Shown here piece by piece: positions 1-9,731 of a stretch of 64,000 nt of DNA. Each line of letters starts with the position of its first letter. Within the stretch, counting starts at the first letter, position 1. Both the position numbers and the translations under genes were made by a program. The notes under the pieces were generated by a model. That model was not told where the DNA came from, made no database searches, and was given only the letters and a program-made list of their open reading frames with translations. Origin of the DNA: UBA4416 sp036676295 (GTDB lineage: Bacteria; Bacteroidota; Bacteroidia; B-17B0; Aurantibacillaceae); assembly GCA_036676295.1 (NCBI GenBank), contig JAKFDE010000061.1, positions 124,001-188,000 on the forward strand, in the 5' to 3' direction.

Positions 1-1
1 T

Positions 2-595
2 ATGGTAGTTAAAACACCACATCTGCAAACCCTTTCTGCTTCCGAACAATTTTTCACACATATGTGGATCGCCTTAGTGGGGGGCATTATTCTGGCGTTT
101 CCTTATGTGCTTTACGAAATTTGGAAATTCATTAAACCAGCGTTAAAAGATACGGAATCTACTCCGGCTAAACTGTTTGTAGTAGTTGCTTCTATTCTTT
201 TTTTAGTTGGCATTTTGTTTGGCTACTTTTTGTTATTTCCGATGTCTTATAACTTCCTGATCAATTATCAATTATCGGATAGCGGCATAGTTCAGACTAA
301 TAACACTTTAGACGATTATATTTCTTTAATTTCTACCATGACTTTGGTTTCCGGAATTGTGTTTGAATTACCCGTATTGGTGTATTTTTTAACTCGTCTT
401 ACTTTGTTAACTCCGGAGTTTATGCGGAAGTACCGGAAGTATGCTGTTGTTGTTATTTTAATTGCGGCCGCGATCATCACACCATCTCCGGATGTAACTT
501 CACAAATGGTAGTTGCCGTGCCAATGTATTTATTATATGAGATAAGTATTTTTGTAAGCGCTTATGTTGTAAAAAAACACCACTTAAATAAATAA
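2..595 (+). CDS. tatC: Sec-independent protein translocase TatC, 3' part (5' truncated by window edge)
   Basis: TatC is the multi-spanning membrane core of the twin-arginine translocase. It binds the twin-arginine signal and recruits TatA to export folded proteins. The visible 197 residues cover most of the protein: a family-typical SEQFFTHMW loop, the helix ending AFPYVLYEIWKFIKP, and four further hydrophobic segments ending in a short basic tail. TatC proteins are usually about 250-280 residues, so the first helix and the N-terminus lie before base 1, and the Met at base 2 is internal. The gene is followed after 3 bp by an AhpD-like gene and probably shares its transcript. Confidence 0.93.
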   Translation: MVVKTPHLQTLSASEQFFTHMWIALVGGIILAFPYVLYEIWKFIKPALKDTESTPAKLFVVVASILFLVGILFGYFLLFPMSYNFLINYQLSDSGIVQTNNTLDDYISLISTMTLVSGIVFELPVLVYFLTRLTLLTPEFMRKYRKYAVVVILIAAAIITPSPDVTSQMVVAVPMYLLYEISIFVSAYVVKKHHLNK

Positions 596-598
596 CAC

Positions 599-943
599 AT
601 GTCCGGTCAGATCAAAGAATTTAACGAGTATCGTGCTAAAATGAACGACGTTATATTAGCCAAAGATAATCTGGTTATTAAGCGCTTGTTCAACTTAGAT
701 ACTCAAACGTATGCCGATGGCGCGTTGAATGTTAAAACCAAAGAAATGTTGGGTTTAGTAGCTAGCATGGTGTTGCGTTGCGACGATTGCATCAAATACC
801 ATTTATTAAAATGCCATGAGCAAGGTTGCTCTACTGAAGAGGTATACGAAATATTTGCAGTAGCTAATATTGTTGGTGGTACCATTGTGATTCCTCATAC
901 CCGTCGTGGTGCTGAATTCTGGGAAGAATTAATAAAACAATAA
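599..943 (+). CDS. Carboxymuconolactone decarboxylase (AhpD-like) family protein
   Basis: This is a 114-residue all-helical protein of the CMD/AhpD family. Members are small thiol-dependent peroxidase partners or decarboxylases. The active-site signature is visible around residues 60-68 as CDDCIKYH, a CxxC pair followed three residues later by His, which fits the redox-active AhpD-like branch rather than a true carboxymuconolactone decarboxylase. The gene starts 3 bp after the tatC stop codon, so the two are probably co-transcribed. The physiological substrate cannot be read from the sequence. Family assignment is firm; the reaction is an inference. Confidence 0.85.
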   Translation: MSGQIKEFNEYRAKMNDVILAKDNLVIKRLFNLDTQTYADGALNVKTKEMLGLVASMVLRCDDCIKYHLLKCHEQGCSTEEVYEIFAVANIVGGTIVIPHTRRGAEFWEELIKQ

Positions 944-983
944 TTTCTGTTACTTTTTTGTTCCGTGGTCGTTATGAGAATAA

Positions 984-1661
984 ATGACGAAACGAACCTA
1001 TATCATCCCTTTGTTTTTTAGTTCTCAATTGTTTTGTCAAACAGAAGAGACCTTTAATTCATCTGTAGAGTTTGGCGTATCGCATGGAACCTATGCTAAT
1101 GTTTGTTTTCAAAGCCCGCAGATAACATGGCAACAATCAGAAGGGGTAACTAAACCGGTATATTCATCGCCCATTGGCCAAACGCAATTTGGATTTAATT
1201 TTGGGTTTTTTATGTGGAAACCCCTATCAAATACAATGGCTTTGAGACCGGGACTTGAAAGCGCGTTTTCTAATTTATGTATGCGTCAGTCGCCAAAAGT
1301 GAGAGCAAGATCATTAGACATTAATATTTATGCACCGATGATGATCATGCTAACTAGGCCAAACAAGCATGGGATTATTTATTTAGCGCGTAATATGAGT
1401 TGTTATTTAACGACGAAACAGCCTTATGTTATTGTTGGCCCTAAATTAAGCTTAAAACAGTTTGATAAAGGCTTTCGGGAAAAAGGATTTAAGAATGAAA
1501 GGTGTTTGGGCGTAATGATCGGTTACGGCATTCAGTATGAATTTCACGGCACTAAGGTTTCGCCTGAAATTACATATAGCATCGAAGCCACCCAACAAAA
1601 TAAAATAACCACCCAGCAAAAAGTGACACATTCAATTGCCTTAAGCATCAATGTGTTTTGA
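984..1661 (+). CDS. Hypothetical secreted protein, probable outer-membrane beta-barrel
   Basis: I do not recognise a named family. The 225-residue product begins with a short basic-hydrophobic segment that resembles a signal peptide ending near FCQ. It continues with alternating polar and aromatic stretches rich in Gly, Tyr and Phe, as in small Bacteroidota outer-membrane barrels, and ends in Phe (IALSINVF), typical of a barrel C-terminal strand. It follows the AhpD-like gene by 40 bp and converges with kup, with only 5 bp between stop codons. The function is unknown. The barrel call rests on composition and the terminal aromatic residue. Confidence 0.55.
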   Translation: MTKRTYIIPLFFSSQLFCQTEETFNSSVEFGVSHGTYANVCFQSPQITWQQSEGVTKPVYSSPIGQTQFGFNFGFFMWKPLSNTMALRPGLESAFSNLCMRQSPKVRARSLDINIYAPMMIMLTRPNKHGIIYLARNMSCYLTTKQPYVIVGPKLSLKQFDKGFREKGFKNERCLGVMIGYGIQYEFHGTKVSPEITYSIEATQQNKITTQQKVTHSIALSINVF

Positions 1662-1666
1662 AAAAA

Positions 1667-3622
1667 TTATTGAATCCTTCTTAAGTTAACCTCTTTTGGA
1701 GGATTAATGATCATTGGGAATTTCTCAATTTTAACCGAGCTACTATCTAGACCAAAAGCTTTGGCTTCACTTAAACTGAAGCGTTTCATTAAGAAATAAC
1801 TATTTAAAATAATTTTTTCAAACAATGGTAATTCATTTTCGTATGACAAGAATTTCTCAAGCACTACAAATTTAAAGTCGCCAATAATATTGTTTTTATT
1901 TAAGGATTCGTAACGGCTTGTAATATCTACCTCTTTGTTTTTTACTAGGTCTTCCACAACTTTTCTAAACATTAAATTTACTTTTGGGGCTATCCTAAAT
2001 CCTAATCTAAAATCAACACGAATAATATCATCTTCTGCCACGTGAATAACTTTATAATCCATACGATAAGGTTCATCCACAACATCTACGTGTACAAACC
2101 AATAAATATCGGCACGTTTTGGGCGTTTTTGTAAGATCGAATAAATAACCTTTGCTTCAATTTCTTCAGGATTATTAGCCCCGGTCATATATACTAGGTG
2201 GGTAGCGTATTTTGGTATGGAATCGTCATTACTCAGATCCACTAACTTTTGTTGATGTTCGGCTAAAGGCACCAGATCCACATAGCGTGCACGTATCTTT
2301 TTGGCCAAATACCAAATGGTCATTACACCCATCAACATAGATGCAATTAATAAAGTGATCCAACCTCCGTGTGAAAATTTACTAAGATTGGCTGCTAAAA
2401 ATGCGAACTCAATTAATAGATACATAGTGATAATCGTGTAAATAAAAAATCGATTGTAGCGTTTCATATGCATGTAAAAATTCAACAAGGTTGTTGTCAT
2501 TAACATACACAATACAATAGCTAAACCGTAAGCGGCTTCCATCTTTCCTGACTCTTCGAAATAAAGAACAACACCTATGCAACCTGCTAATAATAACCAG
2601 TTTAAAGAAGGAATGTATAATTGTCCTTTTAATTCAGAAGGGTATTTTACACGGACTTTTGGCCATAAATTTAAACGCATGGCTTCATTAATTAAACTAA
2701 ATGAGCCACTGATCAAGGCCTGAGAGGCAATAATGGCAGCCATAGTAGCAATGGCAATTCCATATGGCAAAAATCCGCTAGGCATTACCGCATAAAAAGG
2801 ATTTGACGTGCTTAATGAGTCCAACGTTTTTCCTTCATGAGCAATTAAAAAAGCACCCTGGCCAAAGTAATTTAATACCAACATTGATTTAACAAATATC
2901 CAGGAAATACGAATGTTTTGTTTGCCACAGTGTCCCAGATCCGAATACAAAGCCTCGGCTCCGGTTGTACAAAGAAATACAGCACCTAAAATTAAATAAC
3001 CCGATGGATGAATTTGCAATAAATGATACGCATAATAAGGATTTAAAGAAGATAAAATATGCCAATCACCGGCTAATTGAAAAATCCCTAAAGTACCTAA
3101 CATAAGGAACCAAGCCATCATTAACGGCCCAAAAAACTTTCCAATGAAGCTAGTACCAAATTGCTGGATGAAAAATAAGCCACATAAAATCCCTATAACA
3201 ATAGGTACAGTATTTAATTCCGGGCTATACACTTTTAAACCTTCAATGGCAGCCGAAACAGAAATTGGAGGTGTAATGATCCCATCGGCCAATAAAGCGC
3301 TTCCGCCAATAATAGCCGGCACCAATAACCATTTAAATTTGGTTCTTCTAACAAGGGTATATAATGAAAATATCCCACCCTCACCTTTATTGTCTGCTCT
3401 TAATGTGAGGATAACATATTTGATAGTAGTTTGTAGTGTTAATGTCCAAAAGATACAGGAAATAGCGCCCTTTACAACATCTGCATTAATAGCATCTTTG
3501 CCAACAATAGCACTCATTACGTATAGGGGTGAAGTACCAATATCACCATAAATAATTCCGAGAGTAACAATAAGACCTGCAATTGTAACCTTGCTTAATT
3601 GACCATGATGAGTAGAGCTCAT
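1667..3622 (-). CDS. kup: Low-affinity potassium transporter Kup
   Basis: Kup proteins take up K+ by proton symport across the inner membrane. The family signature YGDIGTSPLYV lies near residues 25-35, followed by about twelve hydrophobic segments and a cytoplasmic C-terminal domain of roughly 150 residues. The reading frame is open up to 3751, but the extra 43 residues do not look like Kup. A Bacteroidota-type promoter at 3646-3673 lies inside that extension, so I choose the ATG at 3622, giving 651 residues, close to the 622 of the E. coli protein. The gene is monocistronic, divergent from the secreted protein gene at 3812. The family call is secure. Confidence 0.94.
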   Translation of the reverse strand: MSSTHHGQLSKVTIAGLIVTLGIIYGDIGTSPLYVMSAIVGKDAINADVVKGAISCIFWTLTLQTTIKYVILTLRADNKGEGGIFSLYTLVRRTKFKWLLVPAIIGGSALLADGIITPPISVSAAIEGLKVYSPELNTVPIVIGILCGLFFIQQFGTSFIGKFFGPLMMAWFLMLGTLGIFQLAGDWHILSSLNPYYAYHLLQIHPSGYLILGAVFLCTTGAEALYSDLGHCGKQNIRISWIFVKSMLVLNYFGQGAFLIAHEGKTLDSLSTSNPFYAVMPSGFLPYGIAIATMAAIIASQALISGSFSLINEAMRLNLWPKVRVKYPSELKGQLYIPSLNWLLLAGCIGVVLYFEESGKMEAAYGLAIVLCMLMTTTLLNFYMHMKRYNRFFIYTIITMYLLIEFAFLAANLSKFSHGGWITLLIASMLMGVMTIWYLAKKIRARYVDLVPLAEHQQKLVDLSNDDSIPKYATHLVYMTGANNPEEIEAKVIYSILQKRPKRADIYWFVHVDVVDEPYRMDYKVIHVAEDDIIRVDFRLGFRIAPKVNLMFRKVVEDLVKNKEVDITSRYESLNKNNIIGDFKFVVLEKFLSYENELPLFEKIILNSYFLMKRFSLSEAKAFGLDSSSVKIEKFPMIINPPKEVNLRRIQ

Positions 3623-3645
3623 GTGTGAGTTTTTGTTTAGGGGAC

Positions 3646-3673
3646 CAAAGTTACTACTATTACAAATGCCAAA
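3646..3673 (-). promoter_or_regulatory. Candidate Bacteroidota sigma-type promoter for kup
   Basis: On the minus strand the sequence carries TTTG (3673-3670), a 16-base spacer and TAACTTTG (3653-3646). This fits the TTTG / TAnnTTTG pattern described for the primary sigma factor of Bacteroides and relatives, with a slightly short spacer. It sits about 24 bp upstream of the ATG at 3622. Confidence 0.5.
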
Positions 3674-3811
3674 TAGAAATTTAGTTAAATAATTATAAAA
3701 TAAATGCTTTAAAAAATTTGACTTTGTGAAAGCAAAACTGTTTACTTGCAAAAACCTGTTTTTCGGGCAAGTGTAATTTTTTTTCCTTACTTTTAAGAGA
3801 TAATTTTGGTT

Positions 3812-6499
3812 ATGAATAAGACGTTAAAATTTTATTATATACTTTTCTTCTTTTTTGGGTTTGTTTTGTATTCAAACGCCACTCACAACCGTGCGGGAGA
3901 AATTACTTACAAATGGATTTCCGGATATACTTACCAAATTAAAGTAACTACTTATACCAATATTGGTAGTGGAGGCCTAGCTGATAGATGCGAAGATACT
4001 GTGTATTTTGGTGATGGCACTTCGGCCGTTGTTTTAAGAAGTAATGGAGTGACATTTTCATGTACTCCGGCACACGATGGCGTTCCTATAAGCAGCACAA
4101 TTAAATTAAACGAATACGTAACAACACATACTTATCCTGGCCCTGGAAATTACCGTATCACTATGGAAGACCCTAATCGTAATGCCGGGGTTATTAATAT
4201 TCCAAATTCAGTAAACCAGGTATTTTATATCGAATCTTTTTTAGTAATTCCTACATTCACATCAGGGAAAAATGACTCTCCGGTTTTAACATTCCCGCCA
4301 ATTGATAATGCCTGCGTGGGTAAATGTTTCAGGCATAATCCCGGTGCTTACGACATTGATGGTGATAGTTTATCATATGAGTTAACCTATTGTAGAGGGA
4401 ATTTAGGATTGATGTGTCCCGGATATTCATATCCTTCAACCGGATCCGGCGGGATTTATAGCGTTGATCCAATTACAGGAACGTTAACCTGGTGTAACCC
4501 TCAAATACAAGGCGAATATAATTTAGCGATGATCATTAGAGAGTGGCGTAAGGACGATGATGGCAACTATTTTTTAATTGGATATATTTTACGTGACTTG
4601 CAGGTAACTGCCGGAACCTGTAATAATAATGAACCGGTTATTCAACCCATTAGCGATACCTGTATCTTAGCAGGAACACAGTTAACCAAAATCATTAATG
4701 CCACTGATCCAAATGGAGATGTATTAACGATGACAGCTAACGGAGGACCATTTGGTGTGGTTAATCCTAAAGCCACCTTTTCATCTACATCGGGTTTTAG
4801 TCCTATATCCGGAACGTTTAACTGGCAAACTGCTTGTGCCCATATTCGTAAAGCACCTTATCAGGTAACAGTAAAAGTAGAAGACACTGATCCTCAAATT
4901 AATTTAGTTGATTTTAAAACCTTTAATATTACTGTAGTGGCACCGCCACCATTAAATTTAACAGCAACGTCTTTAGGAACGAGTATTAAGTTAGTGTGGA
5001 ATAAACCCACCTGTCATTTAACTACAGGTAATAAAATAGAACACTATTGCATTTACCGTAAAACAGATTGTACTCCATGGAATCATGCGGTTTGCGAAAC
5101 GGGCGTTCCCGCCTCTTCAGGGTTTGTCAAAGTTGGCTGCACAACTAATTTAAGCGATACAACATTTTTAGATACTAATAACGGTAATGGTTTAGCTCAA
5201 GCTACTAATTATAGTTATTTAGTAGTAGCTGTTTATACGGATGGAGCAGAGAGCTATGCGTCTAATCAAACACCATGCGTTCAATTAAAACGTGATGTGC
5301 CTATTTTAGTGAATGTAGATGTACAGACTACAAATACAGCTTCGGGCTCAGTGTTTGTTAGATGGATAAAACCATTATTGGGAGTAAATGCTTTGGATAC
5401 GATTGCAGTTCCGGGACCCTATGAATTCAGACTAATGCACCATGATGGTTTTTCAGGAACGTATGCTCAGGTATATTCAGTAACAAAACCGTTTTTTGCC
5501 GGCTTAAATCAATTAAGTGATACAAGCTTTATACATACGTCAATTAACACCGAATCAATCGCTCATACGTATAAGATCGAATTTTATGCTAACGGTCAAT
5601 TCGTGGGCGCAGGACAAAAAGCGTCTTCGATATTCTTATCATTATCCCCTAGCGATAATAAAATAACACTAAGCTGGCAGCATCAGGTGCCTTGGAACAA
5701 CTATAAGTATTACATCTACAAAAAAGGTCCTTCCGCAGCTGTGTTCACATTAATTGACAGCACGATTGTAAAAACCTATACGGATGATAGTTTGGTTAAT
5801 GGCGCTTTATATTGTTATAAAGTACAGTCAAAAGGAGAATATTCTGATCCAACGATCATCAGACCTTTATTAAATTTCTCGCAGGAAGCTTGCGCTAAAC
5901 CAATTGACAAAACACCACCTTGCGCCCCAAAATTAGAAGTAATTGCCGATTGTGAAGCACCAAGCTTGGTATTGCAATGGAATAACCCAAACCATGTATG
6001 CAGTGATGATGCTGTAAAATATTATCTATATTTTGCTGAAACGCAAGATGAAGCATTGGTGTTAAAGGATTCGATCAAAATAATGAGTGATACGATTTTC
6101 GCTTTTGATAACTTAACGTCTATTGCAGGATGTTATGCCATTACCGCCATTGACTCCTTTGGTAACGAAAGCTTACAAAGTGCTAAAATTTGTGCGGATA
6201 ATTGCCCGGAATATGAGTTGCCAAACGTGATAACGATAAATGGGGATGGAGTAAATGATTTCTTTAAACCGATCAAAAATAAATTTATCAGAGATATTGA
6301 TCTGAAAGTGTATAACCGCTGGGGAACTTTAGTGTTTGAAACCACTGACCCTGTTATTATGTGGGATGGCAAATCGATTCAATCTAAATTACCATGTACC
6401 GAAGGCGCTTATTTTTATGTTTGCGAAGTCAATGCTATTCGTGTGGCCGGTATAGAAACAAGAACCTTAAAAGGCTTTGTTCAAATATTCCAAAAGTAA
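3812..6499 (+). CDS. Large secreted protein with gliding-motility-type C-terminal domain (type IX secretion substrate)
   Basis: The 895-residue protein has an N-terminal signal peptide ending near SNAT, then a module starting THNRAGEITYKW that is common in giant Bacteroidota surface proteins. Middle modules resemble fibronectin type III repeats (for example around residues 390-490 and 690-800). The last 90 or so residues match the CHU_C/gliding-motility C-terminal domain, with NGDGVNDFF, VYNRWG and WDGK motifs, which directs export by the type IX system (type B sorting domain). Many paired cysteines suggest a disulphide-stabilised extracellular protein, perhaps an adhesin. I take the ATG at 3812 rather than the TTG two codons earlier. 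The ligand is unknown. Confidence 0.85.
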   Translation: MNKTLKFYYILFFFFGFVLYSNATHNRAGEITYKWISGYTYQIKVTTYTNIGSGGLADRCEDTVYFGDGTSAVVLRSNGVTFSCTPAHDGVPISSTIKLNEYVTTHTYPGPGNYRITMEDPNRNAGVINIPNSVNQVFYIESFLVIPTFTSGKNDSPVLTFPPIDNACVGKCFRHNPGAYDIDGDSLSYELTYCRGNLGLMCPGYSYPSTGSGGIYSVDPITGTLTWCNPQIQGEYNLAMIIREWRKDDDGNYFLIGYILRDLQVTAGTCNNNEPVIQPISDTCILAGTQLTKIINATDPNGDVLTMTANGGPFGVVNPKATFSSTSGFSPISGTFNWQTACAHIRKAPYQVTVKVEDTDPQINLVDFKTFNITVVAPPPLNLTATSLGTSIKLVWNKPTCHLTTGNKIEHYCIYRKTDCTPWNHAVCETGVPASSGFVKVGCTTNLSDTTFLDTNNGNGLAQATNYSYLVVAVYTDGAESYASNQTPCVQLKRDVPILVNVDVQTTNTASGSVFVRWIKPLLGVNALDTIAVPGPYEFRLMHHDGFSGTYAQVYSVTKPFFAGLNQLSDTSFIHTSINTESIAHTYKIEFYANGQFVGAGQKASSIFLSLSPSDNKITLSWQHQVPWNNYKYYIYKKGPSAAVFTLIDSTIVKTYTDDSLVNGALYCYKVQSKGEYSDPTIIRPLLNFSQEACAKPIDKTPPCAPKLEVIADCEAPSLVLQWNNPNHVCSDDAVKYYLYFAETQDEALVLKDSIKIMSDTIFAFDNLTSIAGCYAITAIDSFGNESLQSAKICADNCPEYELPNVITINGDGVNDFFKPIKNKFIRDIDLKVYNRWGTLVFETTDPVIMWDGKSIQSKLPCTEGAYFYVCEVNAIRVAGIETRTLKGFVQIFQK

Positions 6500-6511
6500 T
6501 TTATAGCACCT

Positions 6512-7471
6512 GTGTCTAAACGAACAACTTTCATATTTACTGTTTTAGTAGGATATATTGTGCTACAGTTTTTGTGGTGGGAAGTATTGTTGGTTAAGCA
6601 ATCCAATGAGATCATTTCAGAAAAACAAAAGATCGCCGCATTGTCTTCTACCGACGATAATATTATAAAAAGAGATATTGATGCCCTGCAATACAAAAAA
6701 AAGATACGCCTTTATATGATCACAGGCGAGGGAACGGTGTTCTTGTTAATTCTGTTGTTTGGAGTGTATCAGGTAAGAAGATCAGTCAAAAAAGAAACAC
6801 AATTAGCCAACCAACAAAAGAATTTTATTTTAAGCGTATCGCACGAACTAAAAACACCAATTGCAGCCACTAAACTACAATTACAAACCTTATTAAAACA
6901 CGATCTTGATAGAGATAAACAAAAACAATTATTAAACGCTGCTTTAAGCGAAACAGAACGGCTTCATAAATTGGTAGAAAATGTGTTATTGGCCAACCAA
7001 ATTGAAAACGACAATCTGGCGATTCAAAAAGAAACATGCAACTTAAGTGAATTGACAGAAGCCATTGTTGCAAGATACTTTCAGGACCATTTAACAGATA
7101 AAAGCCTTTCGATACAGATAGAACAAGGCATTGTTTATGCTATTGATAAAGACCTGTATCCGTCTATTATTATTAATTTAATTGAGAACGCGATCAAGTA
7201 TTCCTTTGAAACGATTAATGTTCAACTAACGTTGAAGAAGGTTAACAATAAACCGTTATTAGAAGTGTCGGATAATGGTTGTGGAATTTCTGAGGAAGAA
7301 AAACAAAAAATATTTCAAAAATTTTTTAGAAGTGGGAATGAAGACACGCGTAAAACAAAAGGCACGGGCATTGGTCTTTATATTTTGAAACGTATTTGCG
7401 ATCTGCACCAGGCTAAAATAACCATACTCAATAATTCTCCAAAGGGAAGTGTTTTTCAAATTCAGTTTTAA
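6512..7471 (+). CDS. Orphan sensor histidine kinase
   Basis: This 319-residue membrane kinase autophosphorylates on His and would normally pass phosphate to a response regulator. Two transmembrane helices are visible at about residues 7-28 and 68-88, bracketing a short periplasmic loop. A HisKA domain follows with SHELKTP (His111), then an ATPase domain with the N box (NLIENAIKYS, Asn226), G1 (DNGCG, 254-258) and G2 (GTGIGL, 284-289). All catalytic motifs are present. The start is GTG, 12 bp after the preceding stop codon. No response-regulator gene lies next to it, so the partner is encoded elsewhere. The signal is unknown; the small loop gives no recognised sensor domain. Confidence 0.9.
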   Translation: MSKRTTFIFTVLVGYIVLQFLWWEVLLVKQSNEIISEKQKIAALSSTDDNIIKRDIDALQYKKKIRLYMITGEGTVFLLILLFGVYQVRRSVKKETQLANQQKNFILSVSHELKTPIAATKLQLQTLLKHDLDRDKQKQLLNAALSETERLHKLVENVLLANQIENDNLAIQKETCNLSELTEAIVARYFQDHLTDKSLSIQIEQGIVYAIDKDLYPSIIINLIENAIKYSFETINVQLTLKKVNNKPLLEVSDNGCGISEEEKQKIFQKFFRSGNEDTRKTKGTGIGLYILKRICDLHQAKITILNNSPKGSVFQIQF

Positions 7472-7480
7472 TAGATAGCA

Positions 7481-7555
7481 CCACTGAGGCACAGAGAAAA
7501 TTAAAAGGGATCAAAGTAAAAAATCCACGAACATCTGCGTTATCTGCGAGAACAA
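7481..7555. repeat. Decayed dispersed repeat (two repeat types side by side)
   Basis: The spacer holds ccactgaggcacagagaaaa, closely related to the arms at 17032-17180. It is followed by catctgcgttatctgcgaga, related to the arms of the palindromic repeats at 10394 and 25088. No open reading frame or riboswitch is visible here, although the next gene is an ABC importer. Confidence 0.6.
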
Positions 7556-7592
7556 AATACTATCTTCGACACAAAATTTTAATTCCGGTTTT

Positions 7593-8723
7593 ATGATCAA
7601 ATCTATTTTTTATTTACTATTCATTTTGATTTTTGTTTCATGTACTACTACCAATGATACAAAACAAAATACGGAAGAGATCCAATCGGTCAAGCTATCC
7701 TACGCCAAGCGATTCACGATTAAAAAAGGAACTGATTATACGGTTTTAGAATTATTAGGAAACCGAGATAATGCTGAGGTGACGGCTACTTTTGTCTTAT
7801 ATACAAATGAAAAACCTACTAATTTTTCAAACGCATACTACATTAAAACACCTGTTACAAAAATTGCCAGCATGAGTTCCATCTATACAACCATGCTCGA
7901 AAAGTTAAACGCCATAAATAGTATTGTAGCGATTGATAATGTTGATTATTACAGCAATGAATTTATCCAACAGCAAGTAAAAGCAAATAAAGTACTAGAA
8001 TTATCTAAAGGACCAAAGATCGATATTGAAAGAACGTTGGCGCTTAAACCCGATCTGATGCTGACCTTTGGAATGGGGAATCCTAAAAACGACATTGATC
8101 AAAAATTACTGAATGCGAATTTGCCGGTGGCTATCACACTGGATCATCTGGAAGAAACACCTTTAGCCAGGTATGAATGGATCAAATTTGTAGCTTGTTT
8201 TGTTGGGAAAGAAACTATGGCTGATTCTTTATTTTCAGCTGCTGAAAAAAAGTATAATGAGTTAAAAGTCTTAACTAAAAATGTAACCAATAAACCAAAA
8301 GTATTAACAGAAATAAAATACGGAGATGCCTGGTATGTGCCTTCCGGAAAAAGCTATATGTCTAATTTAATTGCTGATGCAGGAGCTGAATACTTATGGT
8401 CGGATAACAACAGCACCGGAAGTACTCCTTTAACTTTTGAAGCAGTATACGCTAAAGCGAAAGATTGTGATGTTTGGATCAATACGTATAATGCAAACTC
8501 AAAAAAAGAATTATTGAGTTACGATGAACGTTATGGATTGTTTAAAGCATTTAAAGATGGGCGTATCTATAATAATAATAAGATTCAAAACGCTAATGGG
8601 TTCAGTAACTATTGGGAAACAGGTATGACAAGTCCTGACGATGTTTTAGCCGATCTGATTTTTGCAATTCATCCTGATCTGTTACCGGATCATTCATTTA
8701 AATTTTATAAAAAGATTGAGTAA
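7593..8723 (+). CDS. Substrate-binding lipoprotein of a BtuF/FecB-type ABC importer
   Basis: A 376-residue surface or periplasmic lipoprotein with a signal peptide and lipobox FVSC (Cys17). The body has the class III binding-protein layout: a first lobe around residues 85-200, a connecting helix, and a second lobe ending with NGFSNYWETG and a PDLLPDH motif common in Bacteroidota BtuF-like proteins. It binds a metal complex such as cobalamin, haem or a ferric siderophore and delivers it to the permease encoded next. The permease start follows after 9 bp. No B12 riboswitch is visible upstream, so the substrate stays open. Confidence 0.87.
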   Translation: MIKSIFYLLFILIFVSCTTTNDTKQNTEEIQSVKLSYAKRFTIKKGTDYTVLELLGNRDNAEVTATFVLYTNEKPTNFSNAYYIKTPVTKIASMSSIYTTMLEKLNAINSIVAIDNVDYYSNEFIQQQVKANKVLELSKGPKIDIERTLALKPDLMLTFGMGNPKNDIDQKLLNANLPVAITLDHLEETPLARYEWIKFVACFVGKETMADSLFSAAEKKYNELKVLTKNVTNKPKVLTEIKYGDAWYVPSGKSYMSNLIADAGAEYLWSDNNSTGSTPLTFEAVYAKAKDCDVWINTYNANSKKELLSYDERYGLFKAFKDGRIYNNNKIQNANGFSNYWETGMTSPDDVLADLIFAIHPDLLPDHSFKFYKKIE

Positions 8724-8732
8724 TTTTAAACG

Positions 8733-9731
8733 TTGACTCATTCTAAATTCATACGCATTGTTTTAGGCTTGACACTTTTCTTAATTGTGTTGTTTGTTGG
8801 CGATTTATGTTTTGGAAGTATTAATTTATTTTCATTAGATCGATCGGATGCCATGTTTGAAACGATTTTAATGGACATTCGTTTGCCGAAAGCAATTACG
8901 TCTATTCTTGCCGGATCAGGCTTAGCCTTGTGCGGATTGTTGATGCAGAGTTTGTTTCGTAATCCTTTAGCCGGGCCTTATGTGCTAGGAGTTAGTAGCG
9001 GTTCCAGTTTATTTGTGGCGTTTGCAACCATCTTAATTACTTCTATTAATATTTCCGGTTTTTATTTTATGGGAAAAAGTGTTGTGGCTCTTTTTTCAAT
9101 CACAGGAGCTTTTTGTGTGACACTCATCATCTTAATGGTTTCTAAAAAAACAAAAAGTAATGTTACCATTTTATTAGTTGGTTTAATGTTAGGCCAAATT
9201 TTTGGAGCCATGCAAGGTTTGGTTGAGTTTGTAAGTAACGCTGAAAATTTAAAGACCTTTATTTTGTGGGGCATGGGGAGTGTAGGAAGCACAACGTTAA
9301 AAGATCTTGGTTTGATCGTTCCTGTTTATGTAATTGCAGTTGCTTCAAGTTTCTTTTTGATCAAATCGTTGAATGCTATTTTACTGAATGAACAGTACGC
9401 ACAAAACTTAGGCATCAATGTGAATGGATTACGTTTACAGATCATTATCATCACTGCCATATTGGTTGGCATCATCACCGCCTTTTGCGGACCAATTGCT
9501 TTTGTGGGAATTTCGGTACCCATAGCGTCGCGTTTGTTTTTTAAAACATCACATCATTTACATCAAATGGTATTTTGTTTATTGATTGGCGCTTGCGTTG
9601 TTTTAACAGCAGATATCATTTGTCAATTAATGAGCAATCAATTTGTATTGCCAATTAATACAGTTACTACTTTAATTGGTTCTCCGGTAGTTATTTATTT
9701 GTTATTCAAATCTAAACTCAACATGCAATGA
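8733..9731 (+). CDS. FecCD/BtuC-family ABC transporter permease
   Basis: A 332-residue inner-membrane permease with about nine to ten hydrophobic helices. Family features include DIRLPKAITSILAGSGLALCG near residues 47-67 and the GPIAFVGISVP coupling region near 250-260, as in BtuC and FecD. It forms the dimeric channel of the importer whose binding protein is encoded just upstream. It starts at a TTG codon; the N-terminal hydrophobic segment follows immediately, which supports this start. Its last four bases overlap the ATPase start codon (ATGA), so translation is probably coupled. Confidence 0.92.
   Translation: MTHSKFIRIVLGLTLFLIVLFVGDLCFGSINLFSLDRSDAMFETILMDIRLPKAITSILAGSGLALCGLLMQSLFRNPLAGPYVLGVSSGSSLFVAFATILITSINISGFYFMGKSVVALFSITGAFCVTLIILMVSKKTKSNVTILLVGLMLGQIFGAMQGLVEFVSNAENLKTFILWGMGSVGSTTLKDLGLIVPVYVIAVASSFFLIKSLNAILLNEQYAQNLGINVNGLRLQIIIITAILVGIITAFCGPIAFVGISVPIASRLFFKTSHHLHQMVFCLLIGACVVLTADIICQLMSNQFVLPINTVTTLIGSPVVIYLLFKSKLNMQ

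Noticed and set aside
3623..3751. N-terminal extension of Kup
   Set aside because: The promoter at 3646-3673 lies within it and the sequence is not Kup-like, so translation from 3751 is unlikely.
7472..7592. Possible cobalamin riboswitch upstream of the BtuF-like gene
   Set aside because: The spacer is only about 120 bp, filled by decayed repeats, and I see no B12-box-like sequence.
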